Shown: positions 27,027-35,891 of the stretch, one piece after another
How positions within the stretch are numbered: position 1 is the first letter of the stretch
Layout of the letters: every line of letters begins with the position of its first letter
The notes under the pieces: model-generated
Told to the model about the DNA's origin: nothing
Databases searched by the model: none
The model's input: the letters and a program-made list of their open reading frames with translations, nothing else
Made by a program: the position numbers and the translations under genes
From: Streptomyces sp. NRRL B-3428
GTDB lineage: Bacteria > Actinomycetota > Actinomycetes > Streptomycetales > Streptomycetaceae
NCBI GenBank assembly: GCA_000721375.1
Contig: JOGW01000008.1
Location: forward strand, 248,001-312,000
Direction: 5' to 3'
Length of the DNA stretch: 64,000 nucleotides

Positions 27027-27106
27027 CGAGCACAATTGCCAGCGTGGGGGAAAGTTGCCCTCCTCACAGAAGGAGCAATCCCGCAGACAGCCCCTCAGGC
27101 GATCCC

Positions 27107-27253
27107 TCAGCCCGTGAAGAGCTGAGTGGCCTTCCGCACCAGCTCGTAGACGCCGTACCCCAGCGGGAGAAGCACCCAGAGCCAGGCGAATGCGATCAAA
27201 GCCCGGCGGTCAGGCGGACTGCTGCTCGACGGTGGAGTCATCGGTGGCGTCAT
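27107..27253 (-). CDS. Small partner protein of the OFA-type antiporter (48 aa)
   Basis: The coding region starts at an ATG inside the end of the antiporter gene (44-bp overlap), with GAAAGG 6 nt upstream. The product has a short Thr/Pro/Ser-rich lead and one membrane segment: LIAFAWLWVLLPLGYGVYEL, then VRKATQLFTG. I recognise this as the small subunit-like protein that follows oxalate/formate-type MFS genes in many bacteria. It probably associates with the transporter in the membrane. The overlap suggests translational coupling to the transporter gene. Confidence 0.75.
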   Translation of the reverse strand: MTPPMTPPSSSSPPDRRALIAFAWLWVLLPLGYGVYELVRKATQLFTG

Positions 27254-28556
27254 CGGTGGCCTTTCGGGGCGTCGGGATGTGATGGTGGCGTGAATCGACC
27301 GGGCGTACCAGCTCATTGGCGATGAAACCGATGACAAGCAGACCGATCATGATGGTCAGCGACAATCCGTACAGACCGGGCCCGCTCTTGCCAGCGGATT
27401 CCTGAGAGTCCGCGACCCAGTTCACGATCAGAGGTCCGAGGACTCCGGCGAGCGACCAGGCGGTCAGCAGCCGGCCGTGGATCGCCCCGACCTGATACGT
27501 GCCGAAGAGATCCTTCAGATACGCGGGGATGGTCGCGAAGCCGCCCCCGTAGAACGACAGGATCACCAGGGCGCAGAGGATGAACAGCGGTTTCGAGGAG
27601 TCGCCGAGGTTGGCGATGAGCAGGTACATCACCGCGCCGGCGCCGAGGTAGAGCCGGTAGATGTTCTTGCGGCCGATCAGGTCCGAGGTCGACGACCAGC
27701 CGATACGGCCCGCCATGTTCGCGGCCGAGAGCAGCGCGACGAAGCCTGCCGCGGCCGATACGGAGACCGGGGCGGAGGTGTCCGCGAAGAAGTCCGTGAT
27801 CATCGGGGCGGCCTTCTCCAGGATCCCGATCCCGGCCGTGACGTTCATGCAGAGCACGACCCACAGACACCAGAACTGCGGCGTGCGGATGGCCTGCTTC
27901 GCGGAGACCTGCACACCCGGGAGCGGCTGCGGTGCGCCGTCGGAGGTCTCCTTCGGCCGCGGTACGCGGACCAGCAGGACTCCGAGGGACATGAAGACGG
28001 CGTACGTGAGGCCGTGCACGAGGAAGGCCAGGGAGATGCCGCCACTGGTGGCGCCGAAGGACTCGATCATCTGCGCCGACCACGGCGAGGCGATCAGCGC
28101 ACCGCCGCCGAAACCCATGATGGCGATGCCGGTGGCCATGCCGGGGCGGTCGGGGAACCACTTGATGAGCGTGGAGACCGGCGAGATGTAGCCGATGCCG
28201 AGGCCGATACCGCCGACGAAGCCGTAGCCGAAGACGATCAGCCAGTACTGCTCGGCGGCCGCGCCGAGCGAGGCGAGGAGAAAGCCGGACGAGAAGCAGA
28301 CCAGCGCGACGGTCATCGCCCAGCGCGGGCCGTTGCGTTCGACGAGCGTGCCGCCGAACGCGGCGGACAGGCCCAGCATCACGATGCCGAGCTGGAAGGG
28401 AAGGGCGCTCTGGGTGCCGGTGAGTCCGAGCGCGGATTCCAGTGGGGGTTTGAAGACGCTCCACGCGTAGGCCTGACCGATGGACAGATGCACCGAGAGG
28501 GCGGCGGGCGGTACGAGCCAGCGGCTCCAACCGGGTGGGGCGATCGGAGGGGTCAT
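27210..28556 (-). CDS. OFA-family MFS antiporter, second copy
   Basis: This 448-aa protein has 12 hydrophobic segments, with the family marks LSIGQAYAWSVFKPPLESALGLTGTQSALPF, WFPDRPGMATGIAIMGFGGGALIASP, ASTSDLIGRKNIY-like loop text (here WSSTSDLIGRK) and a His-rich cytoplasmic tail (RHHHIPTPRK). It is clearly related to, but distinct from, the transporter at 1620-3008. Lying next to the formate dehydrogenase and sharing an operator type with it, formate/oxalate exchange or formate movement is the likely job. The ATG at 28556 has an AGGG site. The first and second hydrophobic segments are complete, so the longer upstream frame was not used. Confidence 0.87.
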   Translation of the reverse strand: MTPPIAPPGWSRWLVPPAALSVHLSIGQAYAWSVFKPPLESALGLTGTQSALPFQLGIVMLGLSAAFGGTLVERNGPRWAMTVALVCFSSGFLLASLGAAAEQYWLIVFGYGFVGGIGLGIGYISPVSTLIKWFPDRPGMATGIAIMGFGGGALIASPWSAQMIESFGATSGGISLAFLVHGLTYAVFMSLGVLLVRVPRPKETSDGAPQPLPGVQVSAKQAIRTPQFWCLWVVLCMNVTAGIGILEKAAPMITDFFADTSAPVSVSAAAGFVALLSAANMAGRIGWSSTSDLIGRKNIYRLYLGAGAVMYLLIANLGDSSKPLFILCALVILSFYGGGFATIPAYLKDLFGTYQVGAIHGRLLTAWSLAGVLGPLIVNWVADSQESAGKSGPGLYGLSLTIMIGLLVIGFIANELVRPVDSRHHHIPTPRKATDDATDDSTVEQQSA

Positions 28557-28686
28557 GGATGCGCACCCTAGAGATCGGGCCGGTGGTTGAACAGGGCGCG
28601 ATCTCACTGAGTGGCCCGATGAATGCGCTCCCCGTCCGGCCGGTCGCCAACTTTCCCTCGTACGCGGTGGGTTGTCGGGACGGTTC

Positions 28687-28702
28687 CCATACTGTAGACA
28701 AT
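28687..28702 (-). promoter_or_regulatory. GntR/FCD-type operator, copy 3 (antiporter/reductase divergent region)
   Basis: Read on the minus strand it is ATTGTCTACAGTATGG. On the plus strand the surrounding ATACTGTAGACAATAT is a near-palindrome of the form ATA-N-TGT-NN-ACA-N-TAT, the classic GntR half-site arrangement. It lies 131 bp before the antiporter start and 254 bp before the reductase start, so it can serve both. Confidence 0.7.
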
Positions 28703-28783
28703 ATTTCGTCGACACTAACCAGTTTCGGGCCACGAGCCCCGCTCCCCGGGCCCTGCCCGTGAACTCCCCCCTGCCCCACAACG

Positions 28784-28872
28784 CCCGGCACGCACTCTCG
28801 GCGCACCGGCCGAAACCCCAAGTACGTCCAGTACGAGGGATTCCGGCCGGCACCCCGAGAGCACGCACCGAA
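28784..28872 (-). other. Long imperfect hairpin, structured-RNA or repeat element candidate
   Basis: Two arms of about 34 nt (28784-28817 and 28839-28872) are nearly complementary around a central AGTACGTCCAGTACG. Almost every mismatch is an A-C opposition on the plus strand, which is a G-U wobble in minus-strand RNA. The minus-strand transcript would therefore form an almost unbroken stem. The rest of the 400-bp gene-free stretch 28557-28956 holds only the GntR operator at 28687 and no supported gene. Confidence 0.55.
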
Positions 28873-28956
28873 CGCCGCGGGGCCGCCCTTCGGGCGACGA
28901 GGGGAGTTCACGGACAGGACCCAATCGGCTTCCCTCGACCGAACGGAGAGCTCCAC

Positions 28957-29934
28957 GTGAAAGTCGCAGTTGTCGGCGCCGGTGCGATCGGCGCGTATGT
29001 CGGAGCGGCGCTGCAGCGCGCCGGCGCCGATGTACATCTCCTGGCCCGTGGACCGCACTTGGCGGCCATGAGGCAGCACGGCGTGAAGGTGCACAGCCCG
29101 CGGGGCGACTGGACCGCGCAGGTGCACGCGACCGACAAGGCCGAGGACATCGGCCCTGTCGACCATGTCTTCCTGGGGCTGAAGGCCAACTCCTACGCGG
29201 CGTGCGGGCCGCTGGTGGAGCCTCTGCTCCAGGAACACACTTCGGTGATCGCCGCTCAGAACGGCATTCCGTGGTGGTACTTCCACCAGCACGGCGGACC
29301 GCTGGACGGCAGGCGCATCGAGAGTGTGGATCCGGGTGGTTCGGTGACCGCCGTACTGCCGCAGGAACGGGCCATCGGCTGCGTGGTCTACGCGGCCACC
29401 GAGCTCGAAGGCCCGGGTGTCGTACGGCATATCGAGGGCACGCGCTTCTCGATCGGCGAGCCGGACCGCTCGGTCTCCAAGCGCTGCCTGGAGTTCAGTG
29501 AGGCGATGCAGGCCGGCGGGCTCAAGTGCCCGGTCGAGCCGGATCTGCGCAACGACATCTGGATCAAGCTGCTCGGGAACATCTCCTTCAACCCGATCAG
29601 CGCCCTGACCAGGGCGACGATGCGCGAGATGTGTCTGCACAACTCCACGCGCGGCGTCATCGAGCAGATGATGGCCGAGACGCTCGCCGTCGCATCGGCC
29701 CTCGGCTGCCATCCGGAGATCTCCATCGAACGCCGGATCGCGGGTGCGGAGCGCGTGGGCGACCACCGCACCTCCACGCTCCAGGACCTGGAGAAGGGCA
29801 AGCCGCTCGAACTCGACGTCCTGCTCTCGGCGGTGGTGGAACTGGCCGAGTTCACCGAGGTCGAGGTCCCGACCCTGCGTACGGTCGCCGCCATTTCGGA
29901 CCTTCTGGCCCAGGGCACGGCCGTCGCAGCCTGA
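28957..29934 (+). CDS. Ketopantoate reductase-like protein (2-dehydropantoate 2-reductase family)
   Basis: This 325-aa protein begins at a GTG with GGAGAG 6 nt upstream. The N-terminal NADP-binding motif is MKVAVVGAGAIGAYVGAALQRAG. The C-terminal domain has NDIWIKLLGNISFNPISALT, where the Lys and Asn correspond to catalytic residues of PanE/ApbA reductases, and ERVGDHRTSTLQDLEKGKPLELDVL near the substrate site. The true pantothenate enzyme is normally unlinked to formate genes, so this paralogue probably reduces another 2-keto acid, for instance glyoxylate or a derivative related to oxalate and formate metabolism (inference). It precedes formate dehydrogenase by 174 bp. Confidence 0.82.
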   Translation: MKVAVVGAGAIGAYVGAALQRAGADVHLLARGPHLAAMRQHGVKVHSPRGDWTAQVHATDKAEDIGPVDHVFLGLKANSYAACGPLVEPLLQEHTSVIAAQNGIPWWYFHQHGGPLDGRRIESVDPGGSVTAVLPQERAIGCVVYAATELEGPGVVRHIEGTRFSIGEPDRSVSKRCLEFSEAMQAGGLKCPVEPDLRNDIWIKLLGNISFNPISALTRATMREMCLHNSTRGVIEQMMAETLAVASALGCHPEISIERRIAGAERVGDHRTSTLQDLEKGKPLELDVLLSAVVELAEFTEVEVPTLRTVAAISDLLAQGTAVAA

Positions 29935-30072
29935 GTGCTCAGGACGGGCAGGCGGCGCGTACGACCCGTTTGCCCGTCCTGCTCCACCAGCGCGGACCCA
30001 GCGGAGATCCGGCGGACAGCCAGCGGATCGACAAACCCCGTGCAAGAGGCTTCCGTTGGGACACGGGCGACA

Positions 30073-30088
30073 GAATACTGTATGCAAT
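30073..30088 (-). promoter_or_regulatory. GntR/FCD-type operator, copy 4 (formate dehydrogenase)
   Basis: Read on the minus strand it is ATTGCATACAGTATTC, matching copy 1 at its first 12 positions. The site ends only 20 nt before the GTG of the formate dehydrogenase gene and 8 nt before its ribosome-binding site. Bound protein would therefore sit at or just past the transcription start, a roadblock position. Confidence 0.7.
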
Positions 30089-30108
30089 ACAGGCATGAGG
30101 AGCTCAGC

Positions 30109-32094
30109 GTGAAGAAGCGAGACCGAACTCCCAAGACGTACAGCCGACTTACCCATCCCATGGTCCGCGACGAGACGAACGGCCCTCTGCGCAGGGCCAC
30201 TTGGGACGAGGCGCTGGCCAAAGCGGCGGAGGGCTTCCGGCACAGCCGGACCGAGCACGGACCCGATTCCTTCGCCATGCTCTCCTGCGCCCGCGCCACC
30301 AACGAGATGAACTACGTGGCGCAGAAGTTCACCCGCGTCGTGATGGGCACCAACAACGTCGACTCCTGCAACCGCACCTGTCACGCCCCGAGCGTGGCCG
30401 GCCTCTCCGCGGTCTTCGGATCGGGCGGCGGCACCTCCAGTTACGAGGAGGTGGAGCACACCGACTTCATCCTGATGTGGGGCTCCAACGCCCGCTTCGC
30501 CCACCCGATCTTCTTCCAGCACGTCCTGAAGGGGATCCGCAACGGCGCCCGGATGTACGCCGTCGACCCGCGCCGCACCTCCACCGCCGAATGGGCGGAG
30601 AGCTGGATGGGGCTCAACGTCGGCACCGACATCCCGCTCGCGCACGCGGTCGGGCGCGAGATCATCGCGGCCGGGCTGCACAACCAGACCTTCATCGACC
30701 GCGCGACCACCGGCTTCGAGGACTACAAGAAGCTGGTCGAACCCTGGACCCTCTCGCTCGCCGAGAAGGTGACGGGTGTCCCCGCGGCCGCCATCAAGGA
30801 CCTCGCCCACGCCTACGCGAGCGCCGAGCGGGCCCAGCTCTGCTGGACGCTCGGCATCACCGAGCACCACAACGGCACCGACAACGTACGGGCGTTGATC
30901 AACCTGTCGCTGCTCACCGGCCACGTCGGCCGCTGGGGTGCGGGGGTGCAGCCGCTGCGTGGACAGAACAATGTGCAGGGCGGCGGCGACATGGGCGCCA
31001 TCCCCAACCGGCTGCCCGGCTTCCAGGACATCCTCGACGACGGCCACCGCGCCAAGTTCGAGTCCGCCTGGGACGTGGTGATCCAGCCGAAGTACGGCAT
31101 GACGCTCACCGACATGTTCGAGGCGATGGAGCACGGCGAGCTGAAGGCCGTCTACTGCATCGGCGAGAACCCGGCCCAGTCCGAGGCGGACAGCGAGCAG
31201 GCCCTGCGCCGTCTGAAGAACCTCGACCACCTCGTCGTCCAGGACATCTTCCTGACGAAGACGGCCGAGCTGGCGGACGTGGTGCTGCCCGCGACGGCCG
31301 CCTGGGCCGAGACGGACGGCACGACGACCAACAGCGAGCGCCGGGTTCAACGCGTACGCGCCGCGCTCACGCCGCCCGGTGAAGCGCGCGAGGACATCGA
31401 GATCATCTGCGATGTCGCGGGCCTGCTCGGGCACGACTGGAAGTGGTCCGACTCCCAGGCCGTCTGGGACGAGCTGCGCTCCCTGTCCCCCGACCACTTC
31501 GGGATGACGTACGACCGGCTCGAAGAGCACCACGGTCTGCAGTGGCCCTGCCCGGACATGGAGAAGCTGCCGTCGAGCTTCCTGCACGGCAGGCTCTGGG
31601 AGACGGATCCGGCGCTGCGCGGCACGCTCGCGGCCTTCGGCCTCGTGCACCACGACCCGCCGGTCGACCTCACCGACGAGTCCTTCCCTATCCGTCTGAC
31701 GACGGGCCGGCGCCTGGACTCGTACAACACCGGTGTACAGACGGGGAGTTTCGCCTCTCCGCTCAGGCGCGGCGAGTACATCGAGCTGTGCCCCGAGGAC
31801 GCGGAGAGCCTGGGCGTACGGGTCGGTGAGGAGGTACGCGTCGCGTCGCGTCGCGGCACCGTCACCGCTCCCGTCTGGGTGGACCCGGCCCTTCGTCCGG
31901 GCCTGGCGTTCATGACGATGCACTTCCCGGACGAGGTGGACACCAACCAGCTGACGATCGAGGCCAATTGCCCGATCGCGGGGACCGCCGAGTTCAAGGC
32001 CTCGGCGATCCGCGTGGAGAAGATCAAGAGCGCGCACGACGAACAGAGCGAGCACGACGAACAGCCGGTGCCCGTCGCGGCCGTGAGGAGCTGA
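30109..32094 (+). CDS. Formate dehydrogenase alpha subunit, catalytic molybdopterin part (split)
   Basis: This 661-aa protein starts at a GTG with GAGGAG 7 nt upstream. It begins directly with the molybdopterin core (YSRLTHPMVRDETNGPLRRATWDEAL), without the iron-sulfur domains that open FdhA proteins. The active-site pair is CNRTCHAPS, with Cys91 in the place of selenocysteine in E. coli FdhF and His92 next to it. Arg284 lies in QPLRGQNNVQGGGDMG, matching the conserved catalytic Arg. The dinucleotide-binding domain ends with the FMTMHFPDEVDTNQLT segment. The missing N-terminal half is encoded two genes downstream (34019-34906). It should oxidise formate to CO2 with bis-MGD molybdenum, passing electrons to the NADH-linked subunit. 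Confidence 0.88.
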   Translation: MKKRDRTPKTYSRLTHPMVRDETNGPLRRATWDEALAKAAEGFRHSRTEHGPDSFAMLSCARATNEMNYVAQKFTRVVMGTNNVDSCNRTCHAPSVAGLSAVFGSGGGTSSYEEVEHTDFILMWGSNARFAHPIFFQHVLKGIRNGARMYAVDPRRTSTAEWAESWMGLNVGTDIPLAHAVGREIIAAGLHNQTFIDRATTGFEDYKKLVEPWTLSLAEKVTGVPAAAIKDLAHAYASAERAQLCWTLGITEHHNGTDNVRALINLSLLTGHVGRWGAGVQPLRGQNNVQGGGDMGAIPNRLPGFQDILDDGHRAKFESAWDVVIQPKYGMTLTDMFEAMEHGELKAVYCIGENPAQSEADSEQALRRLKNLDHLVVQDIFLTKTAELADVVLPATAAWAETDGTTTNSERRVQRVRAALTPPGEAREDIEIICDVAGLLGHDWKWSDSQAVWDELRSLSPDHFGMTYDRLEEHHGLQWPCPDMEKLPSSFLHGRLWETDPALRGTLAAFGLVHHDPPVDLTDESFPIRLTTGRRLDSYNTGVQTGSFASPLRRGEYIELCPEDAESLGVRVGEEVRVASRRGTVTAPVWVDPALRPGLAFMTMHFPDEVDTNQLTIEANCPIAGTAEFKASAIRVEKIKSAHDEQSEHDEQPVPVAAVRS

Positions 32095-32102
32095 GACAGA
32101 GC

Positions 32103-34022
32103 ATGGATCTGCACTTCGGTGACAGCAAGCCGACCGATGAGGAACGAGCGGCGATCGACGCGCTGCTCGGCCCTCCGGAGTCGGCCTGGGAGGGGGCGTC
32201 GGACCGTACGGACACCGACCTTCGCTGGGCAGTCGGAGGACGGGCCGCACGGGAGCGGCGCGATCTGTTGTTGCCGGGGCTGCATGCGGTCAACGACCGG
32301 GTGGGATGGATCAGCGAGGGCGCGCTCGACTACCTCTGCAGGCGGCTCACGGTCCCGCCGGCGGAGGCGTACGGGGTCGCGACGTTCTACTCCATGTTCT
32401 CCATGAAGCCCCGCCCCGCGACGGTCCTTCACGTCTGCACGGACCTGGCGTGTGCCTCGCGGGACTCGGCGTCTTTGTGCGCGGGTCTCGAAGCGCGCCT
32501 GGGTCCTGCGGGCACGCCGTCCGGGGCGGGGGTGCTGTGGGAGAAGAGCCCGTGTCTGGGGCTGTGCGAGCGGGCTCCTGCGGCATTGGTGATACGGGCG
32601 GGGGCCGAGCCGGCGGTCGAAATCGGCCCGGGCAAGCGCCTGTTGGGCGCCCTGAGCGGCGGTGAACCCGTGGCCCAGGAGATCACCCGGGCCACCGCGG
32701 TGATCGCCCCGGCGACCGTCGAGGACGCCATCGTCGCGGCGACCGCGCCGGAGACGGCACCCGCGGAGCCGGCGGCCGCACTGTCGGTCCCCCAGGCGGG
32801 CCGGGACGGTCTCGTCCTGCTGAAGAACATCGGCGTCGTCGACCCGTACAACCTCGACGACTACCGCTCCAACGGCGGCTACACGGCGCTTCGTACGGCC
32901 TTCGCGATCGGCCCCGCGGGCGTGATCCGCGAGGTCAAGGACTCGGGTCTGGTGGGCCGGGGCGGCGCCGCGTTCCCGACGGGTGTGAAGTGGGGGGCCA
33001 CGGCCTCGCAGCCGGATCACCCGCACTACCTGGTCTGCAACGCGGACGAGTCCGAGCCCGGCACCTTCAAGGACCGGGTCATCATGGAGGGCGATCCGTA
33101 CTCGCTCATCGAGTCGATGACGATCGCCGGCTATGCGATCGGCGCCAAGCAGGGCTACCTCTATCTGCGCGGCGAGTACCCGCGCGCACTCGAACGCCTC
33201 ACGAACGCCATCGAGACGGCCCGCGCCCGAGGCCTGCTCGGCGAGAACATCATGGGCCAGGGCTACGACTTCGACATCGAGATACGCCGGGGTGCCGGCG
33301 CGTACATCTGCGGTGAGGAGACGGCGCTCTTCAACTCCATCGAGGGCTACCGCGGGGAGCCGCGCTCCAAGCCCCCGTTCCCGGTGGAGAAGGGCCTGTT
33401 CGGCAAGCCGACCGTCGAGAACAACGTCGAGACGCTGGTCAACGTCCTGCCGATCCTGACGATGGGCGCGCAGGCGTTCGCGGCGATCGGGACGCAGAAG
33501 TCGACCGGTCCGAAGCTGTTCTGTGTGTCCGGGAACGTGGAACGGCCCGGGATCTACGAGCTGCCGTTCGGTGCGACCCTCGGTGATCTGCTCGAACTGG
33601 CAGGCCCGCCGCAGAAGTTGAAGGCGGTGCTCCTGGGTGGTGCGGCCGGCGGATTCGTCCGGGCCGACGAGCTGGACATCCCGCTCACCTTCGAAGGCAC
33701 CCGCGAGGCGGGCACGACCCTCGGCTCGGGTGTGGTGCTCGCGCTGGACGACAGTGTGCCGCTCCCCCGCATGCTGCTCCGTATCGCCGAGTTCTTCCGC
33801 GACGAGTCCTGCGGCCAGTGCGTGCCCTGCCGGGTCGGCACCGTACGGCAGGAGGAGGCGCTGCACCGGATCGCCGACCGCACGGGAGCCGCGGCGGCGA
33901 ACGACATCGCACTCCTGCGGGAAGTGGGGGCGGCCATGAAGGACGCCTCGATCTGCGGTCTCGGGCAGACCGCCTGGAACGCCGTGGAATCGGCGATCGA
34001 CCGTCTGGGAGCGTACGAATGA
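32103..34022 (+). CDS. Fused NuoE-NuoF-like diaphorase subunit of formate dehydrogenase
   Basis: This 639-aa protein contains a NuoE-like thioredoxin-fold domain (about 1-165) whose 2Fe-2S ligands are in HVCTDLAC and SPCLGLC. After a linker rich in Ala and Thr (about 185-235) comes a NuoF-like domain: NADH/FMN motif GLVGRGGAAFPTGVKW, NADESEPGTFKDR, GAGAYICGEETAL, a SLBB segment, and the 4Fe-4S ligands SCGQCVPC plus a later Cys in SICGLGQ. It would pass electrons from the molybdenum subunit to NAD+. In most bacteria these are two proteins; here they are fused. It overlaps the next gene by 4 bp and starts 8 nt after the catalytic subunit gene. Confidence 0.9.
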   Translation: MDLHFGDSKPTDEERAAIDALLGPPESAWEGASDRTDTDLRWAVGGRAARERRDLLLPGLHAVNDRVGWISEGALDYLCRRLTVPPAEAYGVATFYSMFSMKPRPATVLHVCTDLACASRDSASLCAGLEARLGPAGTPSGAGVLWEKSPCLGLCERAPAALVIRAGAEPAVEIGPGKRLLGALSGGEPVAQEITRATAVIAPATVEDAIVAATAPETAPAEPAAALSVPQAGRDGLVLLKNIGVVDPYNLDDYRSNGGYTALRTAFAIGPAGVIREVKDSGLVGRGGAAFPTGVKWGATASQPDHPHYLVCNADESEPGTFKDRVIMEGDPYSLIESMTIAGYAIGAKQGYLYLRGEYPRALERLTNAIETARARGLLGENIMGQGYDFDIEIRRGAGAYICGEETALFNSIEGYRGEPRSKPPFPVEKGLFGKPTVENNVETLVNVLPILTMGAQAFAAIGTQKSTGPKLFCVSGNVERPGIYELPFGATLGDLLELAGPPQKLKAVLLGGAAGGFVRADELDIPLTFEGTREAGTTLGSGVVLALDDSVPLPRMLLRIAEFFRDESCGQCVPCRVGTVRQEEALHRIADRTGAAAANDIALLREVGAAMKDASICGLGQTAWNAVESAIDRLGAYE

Positions 34023-34906
34023 CAGCACCGGCCATGCCGCGCAACACGTCCGCGATATCTCTGGGACTGCCGCGCAGGCTCATCGAGTTCACGCTGGACG
34101 GGCAGGAGGTCCGCGTCCCGGAGGGGTCCACGATCCTGGACGCCTGCCGGGCCGAGGGCAAGGACATCCCGACGCTCTGCGAGGGCGACACACTGCGGCC
34201 CAAGAACGCCTGCCGGGTGTGCGTCGTCGAGGTCGAGGGAGCCCGTACCCTTGCCCCCGCCTGCTCCCGTAAGGCCGAAGCGGGTATGACGGTCAAGACG
34301 GACACCGAGCGGGCCCGGCACTCCCGCAAGATCGTGATCGAGCTGCTCGCGTCCTCCGTCGACCTCTCCACCACTCCCCGTATCGAGGAGTGGATCAAGG
34401 AGTACGACGCCAAGCCCGACCGCTTCGGTCCTGACGCGGCCCGACTGAACGAGTCGCCGAGGATCGACAACGACCTCTATGTCCGCGACTACGACAAGTG
34501 CATCCTCTGCTACAAGTGCGTGGACGCGTGCGGTGACCAGTGGCAGAACTCCTTCGCCATCTCGGTCGTCGGCCGTGGCTTCGACGCACGGATCGCCGTC
34601 GAGCACGACGGGCCTTTGACGGAGTCCGCGTGTGTGTACTGCGGCAACTGCATCGAGGTCTGTCCCACAGGCGCCCTGTCCTTCAAGTCCGAGTTCGACA
34701 TGCGCGAGGCCGGGACGTGGGACGAGTCGCAGCAGACGGAGACCACCACCATCTGCGCGTACTGCGGAGTGGGCTGCAATCTGACTCTGCACGTGCAGGA
34801 CAATGAGATCGTCAAGGTCACCTCTCCGCACGAGAACCCGGTGACCCACGGCAATCTCTGCATCAAGGGCCGCTTCGGCTACCAGCACGTACAGAACCGG
34901 GACTGA
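34019..34906 (+). CDS. Formate dehydrogenase alpha subunit, N-terminal iron-sulfur part (split)
   Basis: This 295-aa protein corresponds to the front half of NAD-type FdhA. It has a 2Fe-2S ferredoxin domain ([18 protein letters not shown] with preceding Cys ligands), a His-Cys/4Fe-4S region, a two-cluster ferredoxin segment ([25 protein letters not shown]) and finally the 4Fe-4S domain of molybdopterin enzymes ([14 protein letters not shown] to [20 protein letters not shown]). It stops exactly where FdhA would continue into the segment that begins the gene at 30109. The two halves must meet as separate chains, with the last iron-sulfur cluster facing the molybdenum site. It overlaps the NuoEF-like gene by 4 bp (ATGA). 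Confidence 0.9.
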   Translation: MTAPAMPRNTSAISLGLPRRLIEFTLDGQEVRVPEGSTILDACRAEGKDIPTLCEGDTLRPKNACRVCVVEVEGARTLAPACSRKAEAGMTVKTDTERARHSRKIVIELLASSVDLSTTPRIEEWIKEYDAKPDRFGPDAARLNESPRIDNDLYVRDYDKCILCYKCVDACGDQWQNSFAISVVGRGFDARIAVEHDGPLTESACVYCGNCIEVCPTGALSFKSEFDMREAGTWDESQQTETTTICAYCGVGCNLTLHVQDNEIVKVTSPHENPVTHGNLCIKGRFGYQHVQNRD

Positions 34907-34913
34907 TCACGAC

Positions 34914-35777
34914 ATGGGACGCGTCACGGAACGGCGCCGGGTCATCCGGGTGCGCGGTGGGCAGATCTCCACGCGCCCGGACACGCTCGTCGCCGAGGAA
35001 CCTCTGGAGATCCGGCTCAACGGCAAGCCGCTCGCCATCACGATGCGCACTCCGGGCGACGACTTCGCGCTCGCGGCGGGCTTCCTCGTGAGCGAGGGTG
35101 TGCTCGGCGCCGCGGAGGAACTGCAGTCGATCGTGTACTGCGCGGGCGCGACCGTGGACGGTTCGAATACGTACAACGTCGTCGATGTGAAGACGGCTCC
35201 GGGTGTCGTCATCCCCGACATCACCCTGGAGCGCAACGTCTACACGACGTCCTCGTGCGGCCTGTGCGGAAAGGCGTCCCTGGATGCCGTACGCACCACC
35301 GCGCGCTTCCCGATCGACGACACCCACGGGGGCACCGCTCCCCCGGTCCGTCTCGACCTGGAACTGCTCGCCCGCCTCCCCGACCGGCTGCGGGAAGCAC
35401 AACGGGTCTTCGACCGGACCGGGGGTCTGCACGCCGCCGCCCTCTTCACCGAGGACGGCGAACTGGTCGACATACGCGAGGACGTGGGCCGGCACAACGC
35501 GGTCGACAAGCTCGTCGGACGGGCCCTGCGGGAGGGTCGGCTGCCGCTGTCCCGCTCGGTGCTGCTCGTCTCCGGGCGTGCCTCGTTCGAGCTGGCGCAG
35601 AAGGCCGTGATGGCGGGCATCCCGATGCTCGCCGCGGTCTCCGCGCCGTCTTCGCTCGCCGTCGACCTGGCCGCGGAGACCGGTCTCACACTGGTCGGGT
35701 TCCTGCGCGGCGACTCCATGAACGTGTACGCGGGCGAGCATCGCCTGGCTCTGGAGGCGACGGCCTCCACGGGCTGA
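34914..35777 (+). CDS. fdhD: Formate dehydrogenase accessory sulfurtransferase FdhD
   Basis: This 287-aa protein has the family motif [12 protein letters not shown], whose Cys pair carries sulfur to the molybdenum cofactor, preceded by ERNVYTTSS. Further landmarks are [35 protein letters not shown] and [31 protein letters not shown]. It makes formate dehydrogenase active by supplying the terminal sulfido ligand. It follows the iron-sulfur subunit gene by 7 nt and is the last gene of the operon. Confidence 0.95.
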   Translation: MGRVTERRRVIRVRGGQISTRPDTLVAEEPLEIRLNGKPLAITMRTPGDDFALAAGFLVSEGVLGAAEELQSIVYCAGATVDGSNTYNVVDVKTAPGVVIPDITLERNVYTTSSCGLCGKASLDAVRTTARFPIDDTHGGTAPPVRLDLELLARLPDRLREAQRVFDRTGGLHAAALFTEDGELVDIREDVGRHNAVDKLVGRALREGRLPLSRSVLLVSGRASFELAQKAVMAGIPMLAAVSAPSSLAVDLAAETGLTLVGFLRGDSMNVYAGEHRLALEATASTG

Positions 35778-35801
35778 CCGACCGCTGTTCGCGGCACGAC
35801 G

Positions 35802-35854
35802 GGCAAGGGCCCGGACCGGCGGGGAGCGCCCCCTGCGCCGGCCGGGCCCTTGCC
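35802..35854. terminator. Strong bidirectional terminator between fdhD and the caspase unit
   Basis: GGCAAGGGCCCGG (35802-35814) pairs perfectly with CCGGGCCCTTGCC (35842-35854), and the inner CCGGCG/CGCCGG extends the stem. It lies between converging operons and can serve both. Confidence 0.85.
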
Positions 35855-35891
35855 TTGTGTTGCTCTCGCGTGGGGCGGGGTGCGGGGCCGG

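Noticed and set aside
30109..32094. Formate dehydrogenase gene as a truncated pseudogene lacking its iron-sulfur domains
   Set aside because: The missing part is encoded intact at 34019-34906 and stops precisely at the join, so a split enzyme is the better reading.
27313..32250. A 1645-aa open frame on the minus strand
   Set aside because: It is the antisense of several well-supported genes (antiporter tail, reductase, formate dehydrogenase) and has the Arg/His/Gly-rich composition of a shadow frame in high-GC DNA.
31347..34028. An 893-aa minus-strand open frame over the formate dehydrogenase genes
   Set aside because: The plus-strand frames carry complete enzyme motifs; this one has none and is a GC-bias shadow.
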